From assembly GCA_025331565.1 (NCBI GenBank), contig JAFREQ010000105.1, positions 806,001-870,000 of the forward strand: a stretch of DNA of 64,000 bases, given 5' to 3'. The notes below the pieces were generated by a model. That model saw only the letters and a list, made by a program, of their open reading frames with translations, searched no databases and was not told where the DNA came from. Shown here in pieces: positions 35,426-47,678 of the stretch. Position 1 is the first letter of the stretch, and every line of letters begins with the position of its first letter. The translations under genes and the position numbers were made by a program. Source of the DNA: Holacanthus passer (taxonomy: Eukaryota; Chordata; Actinopteri; Pomacanthidae).

Positions 35426-38400
35426 TCTTAGGAAATGGGAGGAAACGAGATGGATGGCAGGAAGGGGAGGAGAACGAGGAGGAAACAAATGAGAGAGACA
35501 CAGAGGAGGAAGAGTGATGGAGAGACACAGGGCAGGTTCAAGAACAGTCATAAATTCAATCAAAAAATTATATTGAGGCAGAGTTAAGAGTCAGTTATGA
35601 AACAGCAGTACAGCTCTGGGCCCATATTAGCAAGAATCTCACAATCACAATTGTACAGAACTTGTAAAAGTTAATTTGGGATTAAAACACTCCTACATCA
35701 GAGTAGGACTTTTGAGAATTATTTATGAAGCCTCTCACGCCTACCTTGAGCAAAGAGAAGGACGGCACCTTCACTGTTTTACGATACTTTAACCCGCAAA
35801 GTATGAATGATGACATGTTGTTTTCTGACAGTTAGGGTTTTAAACACTTGAACTGTCAAAATGAAATGAAAGGATGTCAGACCACTTTATCACATTTAGC
35901 TAAAAAAAATGCAGTCTAATACAACAATCATGCGATAAATTCTACCTTCATTAAAGTTGTAATTTTCAGTTTTAGTTGAAACAGTTTCAGAGTTCAGTTC
36001 AATACCAGAAACACAGCTTTGCATAATGTAATACAGCACAAATGCGTCTCCTGGCTGGAGAATGTTTAAAGGCCCTGAACACCCACAAGATGTTTTCACT
36101 TCTTCTGGCTCATTAGACCTCTGCTCAGGTTGAAGTTGGGCAGACGAACTGTATGTTGGAACTATGTGAGGAACAATTCATGAACAAATAAGGATGACAA
36201 AGATGTGAAACAGACCAGAGGGTCAGGACAGATCCATCAACCACAGTCTGTGCATGGGTGTAATCAGGCAATCAAGTGAAAACACTTTAGTTAAAATTTT
36301 AATTAAATACAATTTTTGTTATAACTGTGCATTAGCTACACATATCACCAAAAAAATCACCAAACAGCAGAATGGTTGTTGTGAGCAAAGCAAACTTCAA
36401 GGTCAGGAAAATGTATTTTATTTAAATAGGAAACATATTACAAAATATTACAACTCTCTTATCAAAGTACTTTTTCTTGTTAGTTTACCTTGAAACATTC
36501 TGGCTTCATTCTCAAAATATTATGTTTTCAGGTAAAATTGTGATTTATCTTGAAAATGTGTGACCTTATACTTAAAATATTACTTTTTTCTGAAAATATT
36601 ATGACTTTATTTTTCTATGACTTTTTCTCCAACAGTGGTCCTAATACTCCAACATATGTACTAATGATTGAAGTGACTTTTAGAAGCCATCACACTCTCA
36701 AATCTACCCATTTTGAAGCCCTAATGTTTGATCAATAATTAAATAGTTTGATTAATAACAAAGCCAGAACTTGATTTCTTTGTTGCTTGCCGCTTTATAC
36801 ACTTTCACATTTGCCCCAAAATCCAGTCATGGTGGTTTTTTTTACACAGCAAACCATTTAAATACAAGTTTACAAGAAATGTATATAATTACCTTCATGT
36901 GCATGAACTAACCCCTACATTTTTGACATGATATGTGTTTTTGATAGCTACAATTAAAGCTTGCTGCTGTAATCAGTGTTTGTTAAATCACCATGAAGTA
37001 ATGAAAATAGGAGACTAAATTAAGTATTTGATTATAATTTTCCTTGCAGTCTATATCTTTTTATAGCCATATAATCTCTCTAATTTAGTCGAGAGATAAT
37101 GGCTCACTGTAATACTTATTCCACTGTAGATGGGTGGTCGCCACAGCATCATAGGCAATTACGCACAGGAGGAAGAACAAGAGTGTTTTCTTTGTCGATA
37201 TGGATCGATAAACAGTATTTCACAAATAATGCACAGTTACATACAACAAAGAAGAAGCTCTCTTTGCTTCCTGCAGAACTTAAAGTTGTCTGGACACTAT
37301 GTTTATTAAAAAACAAGCAGTAAAGCCATGAGCGTTAAAGAAGTGCACTCAAAGTCATAAATGTCCAACTTTATGCCCTTATATACAGTATTATATACAG
37401 TGTGTTCAACATTTCTTTCAATAAACACATTTCCAATGCAGCTATTTACATGAAATTTAGTCAGCGATTTTATTCAAACCATGAAAAGGTTAAAAAGATG
37501 GAGGGAAAAAACAGCAAGCGACTTAATGTTTAACACTTGAGAGGTAAAGTAATGGCTGAATAAATGCAGCCAATTGAAGGTCGTCCCTTGTACAGTAAAA
37601 CAGATATGTGTGTGCCAGGGGAATATATGCATCTGCCTGTTTTCATCCATCATTCAGCCGCTCTGCCTCCTTACCTGTCAGCAGCCTGTGAATCTCCCCG
37701 CCTGCCTGTTCCACCACGGGCTGCGTTGGCGGGACAAGAAGCAGAAGAGAGGGACAGACTGACGAAAGACTGAAGCAACAGAGTAGAAAAAATGGGGAAG
37801 CATGGCTTAAAGTTCCTGATGGAAATAATGTTGTTAATATCAGCTGGGAGAGTAAACGTGTTTTTGGTATTGATCATCAACTCGAGGATTTTAGCTATAC
37901 ATTGACAAAATACTATAAGTTTGGTATCAGAACTTATTAGTACTCATATCAATACTTCATCATTTGTAAGTGAAAACAATGAGTTGTTTTTTTTTTTCTG
38001 GCATAAATTGCTGCTTCACCACAAATTAAACTTGAATAAGAAAAACAGAAAAGTAATAATTCCTCAGAAGCTACAGGACTCCACACTGCAGCCAGTTGGC
38101 TATTTTGTGACTAAAATAGTTCTAAAATATTTTTTAAAAAAGGTTTTTTAGCAAACAACAAAGTAAGCATGACATCTTAATCATAGATCTGTGACTAGCT
38201 TTCTCAGTTGTGTCCAAGAATAAAAAAGCTTTTTTCCTCCAGATGGAGGTTCACATGTTAAGAGCAGTGACCCCAAATGTATGTGCAAATCTGGCTGCTT
38301 CAAAAATAGGTCACACATCAGACATTTAAAAATGCACAGCATGTATTTAACATTTATTATTCAGTTAACATTTACAAAACCACGACTTATGTTCTGTTAA

Positions 38401-39911
38401 TATGTAGACTCGCCTACAAGGTTTTTAATTCCTTGTGACTGAGACATTTTTCCACCTTAGAGGATAATTAGCAGCTTTTATCAGTAGGTATATTTTCAGT
38501 CAAATAGCCAAATCAATACACTTCTGTTCTGTTACACGCTGCCATGCAATTTCAAGCCAATAATCCGCCACCATTAGTCTTCCATATATGACGACAAGTG
38601 CTGTATATCTTTGATTATGATTTGGCCACAGGATTAGTCAACTGATGACAGATTACTGGGTGTGTGTGATCATTCTACAGTCCATTCATGCTGAAGTTGC
38701 AAAATTTGAGAAGTTACATGAGGCTATGAAGTTTGATAAAATAGTTGGGCGATGACCCTGAATCTAGCAGGCAGACCAGTTTTATCCTGTGCAGGCCATT
38801 CTGTGCTTATGTATAGATTGGACAGACTCTGGACATTTGCAAATGAAATAGCAGAGTTTCCATAATCAATTTCAAATTTTTGTTTCAGAATAGTAAATAG
38901 AAAAAGACAAAGGTACATGGAGTTGAACATGGCAAATTTTATATATGCTAAGAAATAAATGCAATGGTCAATGGGAGTCAAAGTCCAGCCTCACGTTGCT
39001 GAACTCTCAGTCCAGCTCCTGCGTTTCTTTGCTTCTAACAGAGTATGGGTGAGGAATTTGAGTTTCAAATGCCAAAAAATTCTGCATCTTGTGAAGTAAT
39101 CACTGAGTCACTGGTATTGATCAGCAACCCTGCTGACCCAGTCAGATATATTATGGAGATTTCATGCTATCGGCTAAGAAAAAAAAGAGCCTGACCAGTT
39201 CCCCTTTGAATTTAATGACAAAAAAGTCACTGTTCAGGTAAGATGAATGCTGTGCTGGAAATACAAGAAAGCAGGAAGTCAAAAAGACGTATTTTGTAGG
39301 TGGGGAAAATGACAAACACGGGGCATATGGGCCTTTTGAAGAACAATAAAACATTGGAAATGATTGGAGGAGGTTAGTGATGTCACTCACCATTAGTCAC
39401 TTCCTGACAGACTGGCTCTGGGTTGGAGGAGCTTTGCCGGCTTTCCTTCACCTCTCAGACAGAGTTCACAGATTCACCCTTGGCAGCGGCCGAACTTATG
39501 ATTTTACCCAGAATTCTTTGCGCTTCATTTCATATTCCTGGCACCATTTCAGGCGGCATTTGATTATGTCAGAGGAGACATGGCTCCAAGTGCTGTGTTT
39601 TTAAAATCTTTTTCTCCCTCTGCCTTGCTCTCTGTGAACATCGCTCTCTCGCTTTCTCTCTCTCCCTTCCCATCGCCCGTCTTCTTGTACTCTGTCCCGT
39701 ATTTTTGACTCTCTCTCCCTCACTGTCATCTTAGTGTCAGTCTCGACTTTCATGCTCTGCAGTCCTCCAAAAATGAATTGTTTCTCCAAAGCAGCACTGT
39801 GTATCAGCCTGTTACATTATATGAAGTATGTGGACACTACACATTACACTCATATGACGTTGAACATCTCATTCCAAAACAATGACTTTTAATATTCTGC
39901 TATAAAAACCT
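35426..39911. other. stretch with no supported gene
   Basis: AT-rich, no exon or element recognised. Open frames are at most about 85 codons without motifs. Confidence 0.45.
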
Positions 39912-39934
39912 TCTCTCTCTCTCTCTCTCTCTCT
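39912..39934. repeat. (CT)n microsatellite
   Basis: About eleven CT units followed by 'tttatttgcag', which resembles a splice acceptor. The downstream sequence is AT-rich with stops, so I do not call an exon. Confidence 0.93.
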
Positions 39935-40726
39935 TTATTTGCAGGGAAATGTGCATATACAGCGTTATTGAAAATTTTAAATCACGAGGATGACCAATGA
40001 AATGAGTTCACAAGATCCAAATCATTTTCTGCTGCATTTTAAATTCAATTTTTGAAATAAAAATTGGGGAATCTGTGTAAATACTTCAATACACTGTGAT
40101 TATTAAAAAAGTAATCGCAGCTGAGTGAAATCGAATGGAATCAACTTTAAAATGCAGTGTGTCATATTGTCACAAATGTATAGTTTTTGTATCAGATTGT
40201 GTTTTACCACCTCCGCTATCCAATATCTTGGTGGGAACGCTGCATTTTCACGTTGATCCTTGTTGCCACAAAGTTGGAAGCACACTTATCTAAAATAAAA
40301 TCGCATGTCACAGCCCGATCGTATAAATATTATTTTAAAAGAAAACTCTCTCTTCCTTGTCTTTGGATTTTCTTTCCTTTCACTAACTTATTCATTCATT
40401 TTCCGAATCCATTTTATTTCAGCGCGAGTCTCCCTGCTCTGTGTCTCTGTTTAATTTTCTCTCCTTCTCTCAGTCTAGTTCTGCCTCTTATCTGCAGCCT
40501 AACACCGCTTTCACATCCTCCCTCTCCTGAGCCGCATCCATATCAGCTGTGTTAGAGTAAGCTCTCAGTGTGGGTGTGTAAGCTGGACTTTTTGTGTGTC
40601 TGTCTGTGTGTGTGCGTGTACTGCATCTGAGTGTATGTGTAAACATACGCAGGGCATCACTGTAGGCATGTGTTGATGCTCTATAGTATATGGTCCTAAT
40701 CACATCCCCTCACTTCTTTCTTCCAA
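39935..40726. other. stretch with no supported gene
   Basis: No exon recognised. The 122-codon plus-strand frame at 40187-40555 ends in CT-rich sequence and shows no motif. Confidence 0.45.
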
Positions 40727-40761
40727 TCTCTCTCTCTCTCTCTCTCTGTCTCTCTGTCTCT
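40727..40761. repeat. (TC)n microsatellite with GTC interruptions
   Basis: 'tctctctctc' repeats interrupted by 'tgtctctctgtctc'. Confidence 0.9.
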
Positions 40762-41818
40762 GCTTAGCTCCCTCTGCTCTGATTTGGTCTTCTGCGGGCC
40801 GTGGTGACCAGCAGAGCAGAGAAATTGCCTGTTATCTTGGGGGTCGATTCTTCATGGGGTCCCGTAAATTGCTTTGTATTGACACCCTGTCAGAGTTGGG
40901 ATCCTCATGTTAACCCCAAGATCTGCCCTCAAGTGAGGTGAGTCTCCCCAACACCAACCAAAACCCCTGCTGTCCTGCTCTGTCTGGTCCATGCCTGGAA
41001 TGAACTGCTGAAATAAAAGCAGGATGAGGAGGTGACAAGTGGTTAGTGCGTGCCAGCGTTCGGCTACTTCAGAGGGCGCCTGCAAGGTTCATCAACATAA
41101 ATTTGAATTTTTAAAACCGTTTTAATGCCAGTTAGAGTGAAGTAGAGTGACGGCATCACATAATTCAGATGGACGTCCACAGTGTATGACCCTTGACAGC
41201 TCCAGTACCTCTTCCTAATCTTGTGGGAGGCATTTCATCAAAATCCATTATATTAGGATGACAGCTATGGTGGCTCGCAGGGCTCACACAACCCACAGAG
41301 GGAGTGATAGATGTGATTGTGAACCACCCACATGTTGATGGGAAAGGAGACATTTCTGGTTACTTTTGGAACTGCATGTCATCTTTGACAGATTTCACAT
41401 ACGTACACATGTTGGAGAGTTGTTGTGTCACTTGTTTGACGGTGCCTCACAGCATTTGCCGGCATTATTAAATTGCCCGTCACGGCAGTGCAGTGGCGGT
41501 CCACCCTTCCTCAAGATGATGTGGATCGTGCATTTTTGGCTTTAAATTGGACCAGTCTGCTGAAAACATCGTTCAAAGCAGTTAAAATACTTTTGAATAC
41601 ACTCCTGTCTGTCATTGTTACTATTACATTTCCAACCTGTGTGTGCATGTGTACAGTAGGAGACGAGGCTGTTTTGGCAGACAGTGCGGGTCATCCTCCG
41701 TCAGTGTCGTGTTGACTTGGGGCCAGGGCCACTCCAGAGCCAAGGACAAGTCGGGGTCGTGTGAAGGGGTAACTACGTAAAATAAAATATAGAAATTCAA
41801 GAAAGTATACTGTAAAAT
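40762..41818. other. stretch with no supported gene
   Basis: No exon or element recognised. Moderately GC-rich at 40780-41080. Confidence 0.45.
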
Positions 41819-42090
41819 TGAAATAAAAACAGATTACAGTGATTGCAAATCAGTTGCTCAACACATTTTTGATGGGAGTCAGATCTGGACTTTGGCAGGC
41901 CAGTCTAGTAACCAGACTCTTTTATTGCAACACCACGCTGTTGTAACATGGGCAGAATGTAACATGGCATTGTCTTGCTAGAATGAGCAGGGTCACTGAA
42001 AAAGACATCTGGATGACAGCATGTGATGCTCCAAAACCTGTGTGTACCTTGCAGCATTAGTGGCAAAGATGGAAGTTACCTATGACACCC
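41819..42090 (-). pseudogene. Tc1/mariner-type transposase internal fragment
   Basis: On the minus strand a frame from about 42060 gives 'NAARYTQVLEHHMLSSRCLF', two stops, then 'QDNAMLHSAHVTTAW' and 'VWLLDWPA' ending near 41885. The QDNA (second catalytic D of the DDE triad) and DWPA blocks identify a Tc1-like transposase. It ends close to where the 15.6-16.0 kb fragment begins in the protein, so the two fragments cover adjoining portions of the same family. At 41838-41854 'cagtgattgcaaatcag' resembles the element's terminal region, indicating an internal deletion between the DDE fragment and the terminus. Dead copy. Confidence 0.82.
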
Positions 42091-42632
42091 AGCAACATAC
42101 TAATATATCTGCAATATAATTGAAGCTAATAAAGGCCGATCCACTCTGAGGTCTAGTTCAATGCCACGAACTATAAAACACTCTAATGCATTACATCCCC
42201 AGAAACTTCACATATGGAAAACAAAAACTTCAGAAAATCGTTTTGTTCAGTTTTGATTTACAATTTGTCATCATTCATTATGCAAAAGCAAATTTTATGA
42301 AACTGAAATGAAATGACCTTGTCATTGTGACTGACTGAGATAATATTGAATTATTCCGCCCATCAGTGATGAACTTCAGGTCAATGCTTTTGTTTTCTGA
42401 AATTAATATGTATTCAGAGCAAAACTCTTAACTAGCCATTTATTGCATTAAGGTATAACCACAGCAGTTTCCCTTTCTGTGTGTGCAGCATTAAGAGGAT
42501 GTCATGTGGGAGGTAGAGTGGGTCCACTAAGGCTTTCAGCATCACTCCACAACTGGCCTCCTCCCCAATAAACACTGGGACAGAATCCAAACCTCCAACC
42601 GCAGCACAGCAGTGGATAGCACTGTCACTGTC

Positions 42633-42635
<3 letters not shown>

Positions 42636-42681
<46 letters not shown>
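42636..42681. repeat. (GT)n microsatellite, left bracket of a dispersed repeat
   Basis: About 22 uninterrupted GT units, immediately followed by the 'gtggggac' repeat. Confidence 0.96.
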
Positions 42682-42682
<1 letters not shown>

Positions 42683-42939
42683 CGTTCTTATATCTAGGTG
42701 GGGACTTTAACCTTGCTGCACACCAACCCATGGGGACTTCTTGTCACTGTGGGGACAAAATTGAGGTCCCCAGGGGTCCAGGCTGCCTTCTGATGGCTAA
42801 GACAGGTTTTAGGTTAGAATTGGGTTTAGGTTCGGGTTAGGCATTCAGATGTAATGGAATTTATCAATGATGGTTAAGGTTGGGTTAAGGAAATGGGAAT
42901 GCATTATGTCAATGTCCCCATGGTGATAGTGATACAAAT
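42682..42939 (+). repeat. GT-bracketed 'gtggggacaaaatgtcccc' repeat with GGTTAGG-like core
   Basis: It begins 'ttcgttcttatatctaggtg' and contains 'ggggac' motifs in both orientations ('ctgtggggacaaaattgagg', 'tccccagggg'). It passes through a degenerate hexamer zone ('aggttttaggttagaattgg', 'gtttaggttcgggttaggca') and ends 'atgtcaatgtccccatggtg' before the second GT tract. I recognise the arrangement (GT tract, 'ggggac' ends, 'ggttagg' core, GT tract) as a repeat type scattered through teleost genomes. It has no coding capacity and its mobilising mechanism is unknown to me. Confidence 0.65.
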
Positions 42940-42941
42940 GT

Positions 42942-42978
<37 letters not shown>
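42940..42978. repeat. (GT)n then (GA)n compound microsatellite, right bracket
   Basis: About 13 GT units running into six GA units. Confidence 0.95.
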
Positions 42979-44934
42979 TCAAAGAGAGATGGATTTGGGA
43001 GGAGGTGAGAGGTAGAAAGTGTGTAATGTGTTGTGATAGGAAACCCACTGGGAATGGCATGAGTAGCTCTGCATATCTCATAACTCACACACATAAACAG
43101 ACACACACCAGCTGGCCTGTTCCTCCCACTTTTTGTCTGTCTGCATGTGTGTGTGTCTGTCTCCTCTGAAGTGCTGCGAGTCCAGGTGGTTCAACCAAAT
43201 CCAAAGGACGCCCTGGAGAGGTGCCCGCTATCTTCTATCCCTCCTTCTCCTGAGAGAAAGACGGGATCATCGAGTGTGTGCGTGCGTTCTTTCATTTCTG
43301 TATGTCCTCTGTATGTGAAATGAAGTGGACAGGGAAAAGAGGAAAATCATGGATTCAGAACTAGGAATTTGAAACAGTGTAAAGATTAAGCACAGGAATC
43401 AAAATGGGTGAATATGTGACAGAATTTTGATGTGAAAGAAAAACGTGACGATGAAAAGGAAGAAGAGAGAAAAAGCTCACACATATGCAGATAAAAGGGA
43501 GGTCAAGGAAAGCGAAGTGGGCTTCTCTTTGATGTGAGCTGTTTGTCTCCTTTCTCCTCTTCTCCTCTTCACTCTCCTCTGCTTCCTGTCTGGATATTAC
43601 CATACCAAAAAAGGCACAGACTGCAGGCTGGTTGGCAGCTCTGGTTGGCAGCGAACCAGCACCAGTTTCTGCTTGTGTGGGGGAGGGGGAAGAAGAGAAA
43701 ATGATCTGAACTTCCTCTCACACACTTTTTCAACTATTTTCAAAAGTAATTTAGTCTCACATTAGGCCTGAAGTATTTTATTTGTTGGTTAAAAAAATAT
43801 CCACTTTTGTTGTTCGCAATTTAAACAATATGAAAAACTGAAATGCTATGTCATTTTTTTCAATTAAGTTCAGATTATTTCGGGTCAGAGTTTTGAAGGT
43901 AGACAGATTACTACACTTGTTCCCAGAGGAAGACGCTTTAATTGAAATTTGTCCGTGCTTCGAAAATGATGCCTGTTCTGTATTTTCAAATGCAGGTTTG
44001 TGAATTTTCTTTGCAGACTTGCTGTTTCCATTGCAGCCTTGAATTCTGCACAATAGTCAAACCAATCAGAACAAGTCATGTAATATCAACAAAATATAGG
44101 GTGTGCAAGCAAGTTGCCTTGAAATATGAAATGTTGTATTTACCATTTGTTTGTCACATATTACATCAGGGGTTGTATTAAGAGGATCTTTGTCCTTATT
44201 CCATATGTTCAGGGAATGATTGGTTGGTTGTCAATAGGAATATTTGATTCAAAATTCATTCTTGATTCGAAACCAATTCTTTCCATAATAAATAAAAAAA
44301 AGGATTAGTAGTAGTAGTAGTTAGCTCTTACTCCAGTGCACTGTATTTTCATTTCATTCACTTCATCCGTGTCCTCAGTCCACTACGTTGCAATATGAAA
44401 CATAACTGTCAGTTAAGCTGCCTAGTCTTGATTAAACTCACTGTCTGATCACAGAACAGGAGAAACGTTACTGTCTTTTGTCTTTATTAGAATAATGAAA
44501 TGAATGTGTCATTTACTGTCCAACATCACTGGCTATATAGTTATTTTTTTAAACAGAAGCTGGTCTTTATGTTCTGGTGCAAGAGGTGAAAAAAGAACAA
44601 AAACAAAGCAAAATGCTCTGTTAAGCTTTTACTAATGTTCTGTTTCCAGCGATGGAGAATATCCTCTCTGCTGCACAGATCTGAAATTAAAGACTTATTT
44701 TCTTCACTCAGCCAGAGTTGGTTGAAAATGTACCCAAACACTTTTCTTCTGTGCATTGTTATTCAATTTCTTTCATGAATTTAATCTATTTTAATAGTTC
44801 GGTTTTGCTCCGCCGGCTCCTGGTCCAAAAGATGGCAGTGTGCGTCAGCTGCAACATTTCCACACGACTGGTCCCCGGCAATGATTCTGACATGTATTTG
44901 GTATATTTATGGTCCCTGATGACTGACTCCTAAT
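42979..44934. other. stretch with no supported gene
   Basis: No exon or element recognised. Short GT runs near 43145-43160 and an AGT triplet run near 44308-44322 are simple sequence. Open frames are at most 91 codons. Confidence 0.45.
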
Positions 44935-45160
44935 GTTTGTGGTGATCCGCTGACCTTTCGTTTCGCACCACTGTCGGGTCACAGTTTCTCCTTGACCAAC
45001 TCTTTGGTCCGTGAAAAGCTAACACAAAAACAAATGGCAGTATTTCCATTATATTAGTAATGGATATTAATAGTCCATAGAGGATAAATTCTAATGTTTT
45101 TGGTGACCACCTGACTTTTACTCAACACTATTGGACCCATGATGCCAAGTCACTAAATTA
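44935..45160 (+). repeat. degraded dispersed repeat (same family as 29.8 kb)
   Basis: Two similar blocks occur in succession: 'ggtgatccgctgacctttcg' with 'caccactgtcgggtca' (44941-44980), and 'ggtgaccacctgacttttac' with 'caacactattggaccc' (45101-45140). Both correspond to the 'ggtgatcctctggtttttat' module of the repeat at 29825-30258. It may be two overlapping old insertions. Confidence 0.4.
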
Positions 45161-45661
45161 GGTCATGACATTTTTTTTCCTTTCATCTCAAGAGTTAGTC
45201 TAATATTTGTTGCTGCCAAATTAGTTGGTCACCAAAATTAGCATTCATGTCTTTATTGTACAATTTGCCATTCTACAATAGTGTTGCCTCTATGTACTTT
45301 TGGCAATGTACTAACAACTTGCGTTAATTCTCTTTTGGCCACACATTGTTAAACCTATTACATCCATGGTGTCACCCAATATCACTTAGCTCGATGTTTG
45401 GCTGCAGAATATTCTCAACATGATGAAACTATTCATGAAGTCTAGTTCACCAGATTGATGCATTTCACTTTAAATGTACAAGGATTCTTGTGGGGCAGTC
45501 CACCCACCAAAGTCTCACAAAAGCCTTTGGGAAACACTGTATTAATTATTTATCACTTATTATACAGTACTGTAGTGTATTTGATAGTCTATTCTGTTAT
45601 ATTACTTTACTATACGACTTCATCTTATACTATGTCTTATATGCCATACTGTATTATACTA
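45161..45661. other. stretch with no supported gene
   Basis: AT-rich; 45540-45660 is made largely of 'tatact'-like words. Nothing recognised. Confidence 0.45.
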
Positions 45662-45689
45662 TATTATAAGATAAGATAAGATAAGATAA

Positions 45690-46207
45690 ACCTTTATTCG
45701 TCCCACAGTGGGGAAATTTGCAGTGCACAGCAGCAAGGTGATAGAACAAGAATGAAAATAAACAGGCTAAAAAAAGTATTTACATATTTACCAAATTTAC
45801 AAATTTAAACGGGATTATTTACAGATGTACATGAGAAGATGAATATGATATGATATATATGACCAGTACAGAAGGATAAAATATGAAATGTTAAATATCA
45901 AATATGAAATGCTTGGCTTGACTTTGATGGGGTGGAGTATTGCACAAAAAGAGTAATGCACAGATGCCCAATAATTAAATATCAATATGAATATTGCACT
46001 TGAATTTTTGAATGGAGTGTTGCCCAGTAAATGAAATCTGGAATAAATATACAGATATTGCACAGATACAGACATGGTGGTGTATTGCCTATAGGGAGCA
46101 GTGCTGGTTGTACAGTCTTACAGCTGCAGGAAGAAAAGACCTGCGATATCGCTCCTTCACACACTTCGGGTGAAGCAGTCTATCGCTGAAGGAGCTCTCT
46201 AGTGCTG
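45690..46207 (-). other. 3' UTR of the LINE
   Basis: Non-coding part between the RT stop codon and the pentamer tail. The section 46095-46200, in plus orientation ('tacagctgcaggaagaaaag', 'cgctccttcacacacttcgg', 'ctgaaggagctct'), is a block I recognise from the 3' regions of this fish LINE family. The part at 45760-46090 is AT-rich and less conserved. Confidence 0.7.
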
Positions 46208-46609
46208 TTAAAGTGTTCTGAAGGGGTGGGAGTCATTCTCCAACATGGATGACAGCTTAGCCATCATCCTCCTCTCTCCCACCACCCCCACTGGGTCCAG
46301 AGGGCAACCCAGTACAGAGCTGGCCTTCTTGATCAACTTGTCCAGTCTATTCCTGTCTGCAGCCGAAATGCTGCTGCCCCAGCAAGTAACTCCATAAAAA
46401 ATGGCTGATGCCACAACAGTGTCATAGAAGGTCTTCAGGAGCGCCCCTTGCACTCCAAAAGACCTCAGTCTCCTGAGCAGGTAGAGTCTGCTCTGACCTT
46501 TCTTGTAAAGTGCAGCAGTGTTATGAGTCCAGTCCATTCTGTTGTTGAGGTGAACACCCAGGTACTTATAAGATGTCACCATCTCGATGTCCATTCCCTG
46601 GATGTTCAC
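46208..46609 (-). pseudogene. LINE reverse transcriptase, C-terminal segment (third frame)
   Basis: Encodes the region after the RT catalytic core: 'YKYLGVHLNNRMDWTHN', 'RLYLLRRLRSFGV', 'LLKTFYDTVVASAIFYGV' and 'CWGSSISAADRNRLDKLI', all standard C-terminal blocks of Rex1/CR1-like LINEs. It ends 'HPFRTL' with a natural stop. Its frame differs from the RT core by one frameshift near 46610-46640, within the codons preceding 'VNIQGMDIE'. No usable start of its own is expected; it is the tail of a single ancestral ORF. Confidence 0.9.
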
Positions 46610-47678
46610 TGGTGTTGGAGGAGTGAGTGCGCCTGCGGAAATCCACCACCAGCTCCTTGGTTTTCCCCACGTTGATCTGGAGGCGGTTCCGCTGGCACCA
46701 GTCCATAAAGTCCTGCGTCAGTTCTCTGTATTCCCTGTCGTCCCCATCTGTGATGAGGCCGACGATGGCAGAGTCGTCGGAGAACTTCTGCAGGTGACAG
46801 GTTGGTGAGTTGAATGAAAAGTCTGCAGTGTAGAGGGTGAAAAGGAACGGAGCCAGGACCGTTCCTTGTGGGGCCCCCGTACTGCAGACAACTGTGTCAG
46901 ACACACAGTCCCGTGTCCTCACATATTGTGGGCGGTTGGTAAGGTAGTCCTGGACCCAGGATGTGAGGTGCAGGTCCACCCCTGTGTTCTCCAGCTTGTC
47001 CCTCAGAAGTGCTGGCTGGATGGTGTTGAATGCACTGGAGAAATCAAAGAACATGATTCTCACAGTGCTCCCAGGCTTCTCCAGGTGAGAGAGGGTTCTG
47101 TGCTGGAGGAAGATGACGGCATCATCCACCCCGATGCCAGGCTGGTAGGCGAACTGAAGTGGGTCCATCGAAGGACCCACCAGGGGGCGGAGATGGGCAA
47201 GGACCAGCCGCTCCAGGGTCTTCATCAGGTGGGATGTTAAAGCCACCGGCCTGTAGCTGCTGAGGTCCTTGGGGTGCGGAGTCTTAGGGACAGGTACCAC
47301 GCAGGATGTCTTCCACAGCTGTGGCACCTTCCCCAGCTTCAGGCTCAGGTTAAAGATGTGCTGAACAACCCCGCACAGCTGGTCTGCGCAGGACTTCAGG
47401 AGCCTGGAGCTGATGCCGTCTGGACCCGCCGCCTTCCTTGCCTTGGTCTTCCGGAGCTGGTTTCTCACCTGGGTTGTTGTGAGGGTCAGGTTGGAGCAGG
47501 GGGGCTGTGTGCTGGTGGGTGTGGGAGGGTGGGTTGAGCTGATGAGCTGAGCAGTGGGGAGTGGCTGTAAGCTGAGAGTTGCAGGAGGGGAGGTGGGGGT
47601 GGAGCAGTCCACCTGAGGTGTCGATGGGGAGGGTTGCAGCAGGGGGCTGGGCCGGGGGAAGGGCAGATGGCTGATCAA
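46566..47678 (-). pseudogene. LINE reverse transcriptase core (second frame)
   Basis: Contains the RT blocks in order: 'KARKAAGPDGIS' (motif 1), 'LSSYRPVALTSHLMKTLER' (motif 2 region), 'MFFDFSSAFNTIQ' (motif A, catalytic D), 'STGAPQGTVLAPFLFTLY' (motif B), 'FSDDSAIVGL' (motif C with both aspartates) and 'KTKELVVDFRR' (motif D region). The catalytic residues are intact, so only the frameshifts disable it. The first ~60 residues of this frame are the proline/serine-rich linker between endonuclease and RT. The apparent start is internal to the ancestral ORF. The last ~15 codons after 'DFRRRTHSSN' are past the second frameshift and are not authentic. Confidence 0.92.
47175..47190 (+). promoter_or_regulatory. 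CTCF-like motif inside the LINE
   Basis: 'acccaccagggggcgg' matches the CTCF core as well as the site at 28083 does. It lies within the RT coding sequence, so it may exist simply because of the codons used there. If bound, copies of this LINE would spread CTCF sites. Confidence 0.25.

Noticed and set aside
39924..39990. Exon after 'tctctctttatttgcag'
   Set aside because: The pyrimidine tract is a CT microsatellite, and the downstream sequence is AT-rich, contains stops in the frames examined and has no clear donor.
45600..45665. Target-site duplication for the LINE
   Set aside because: The 3' flank is low-complexity 'tatact' sequence and no convincing matching copy was found beyond 48870.
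46866..47537. Plus-strand open frames over the LINE
   Set aside because: Antisense shadows of the reverse transcriptase ORF, whose minus-strand motifs are unambiguous.
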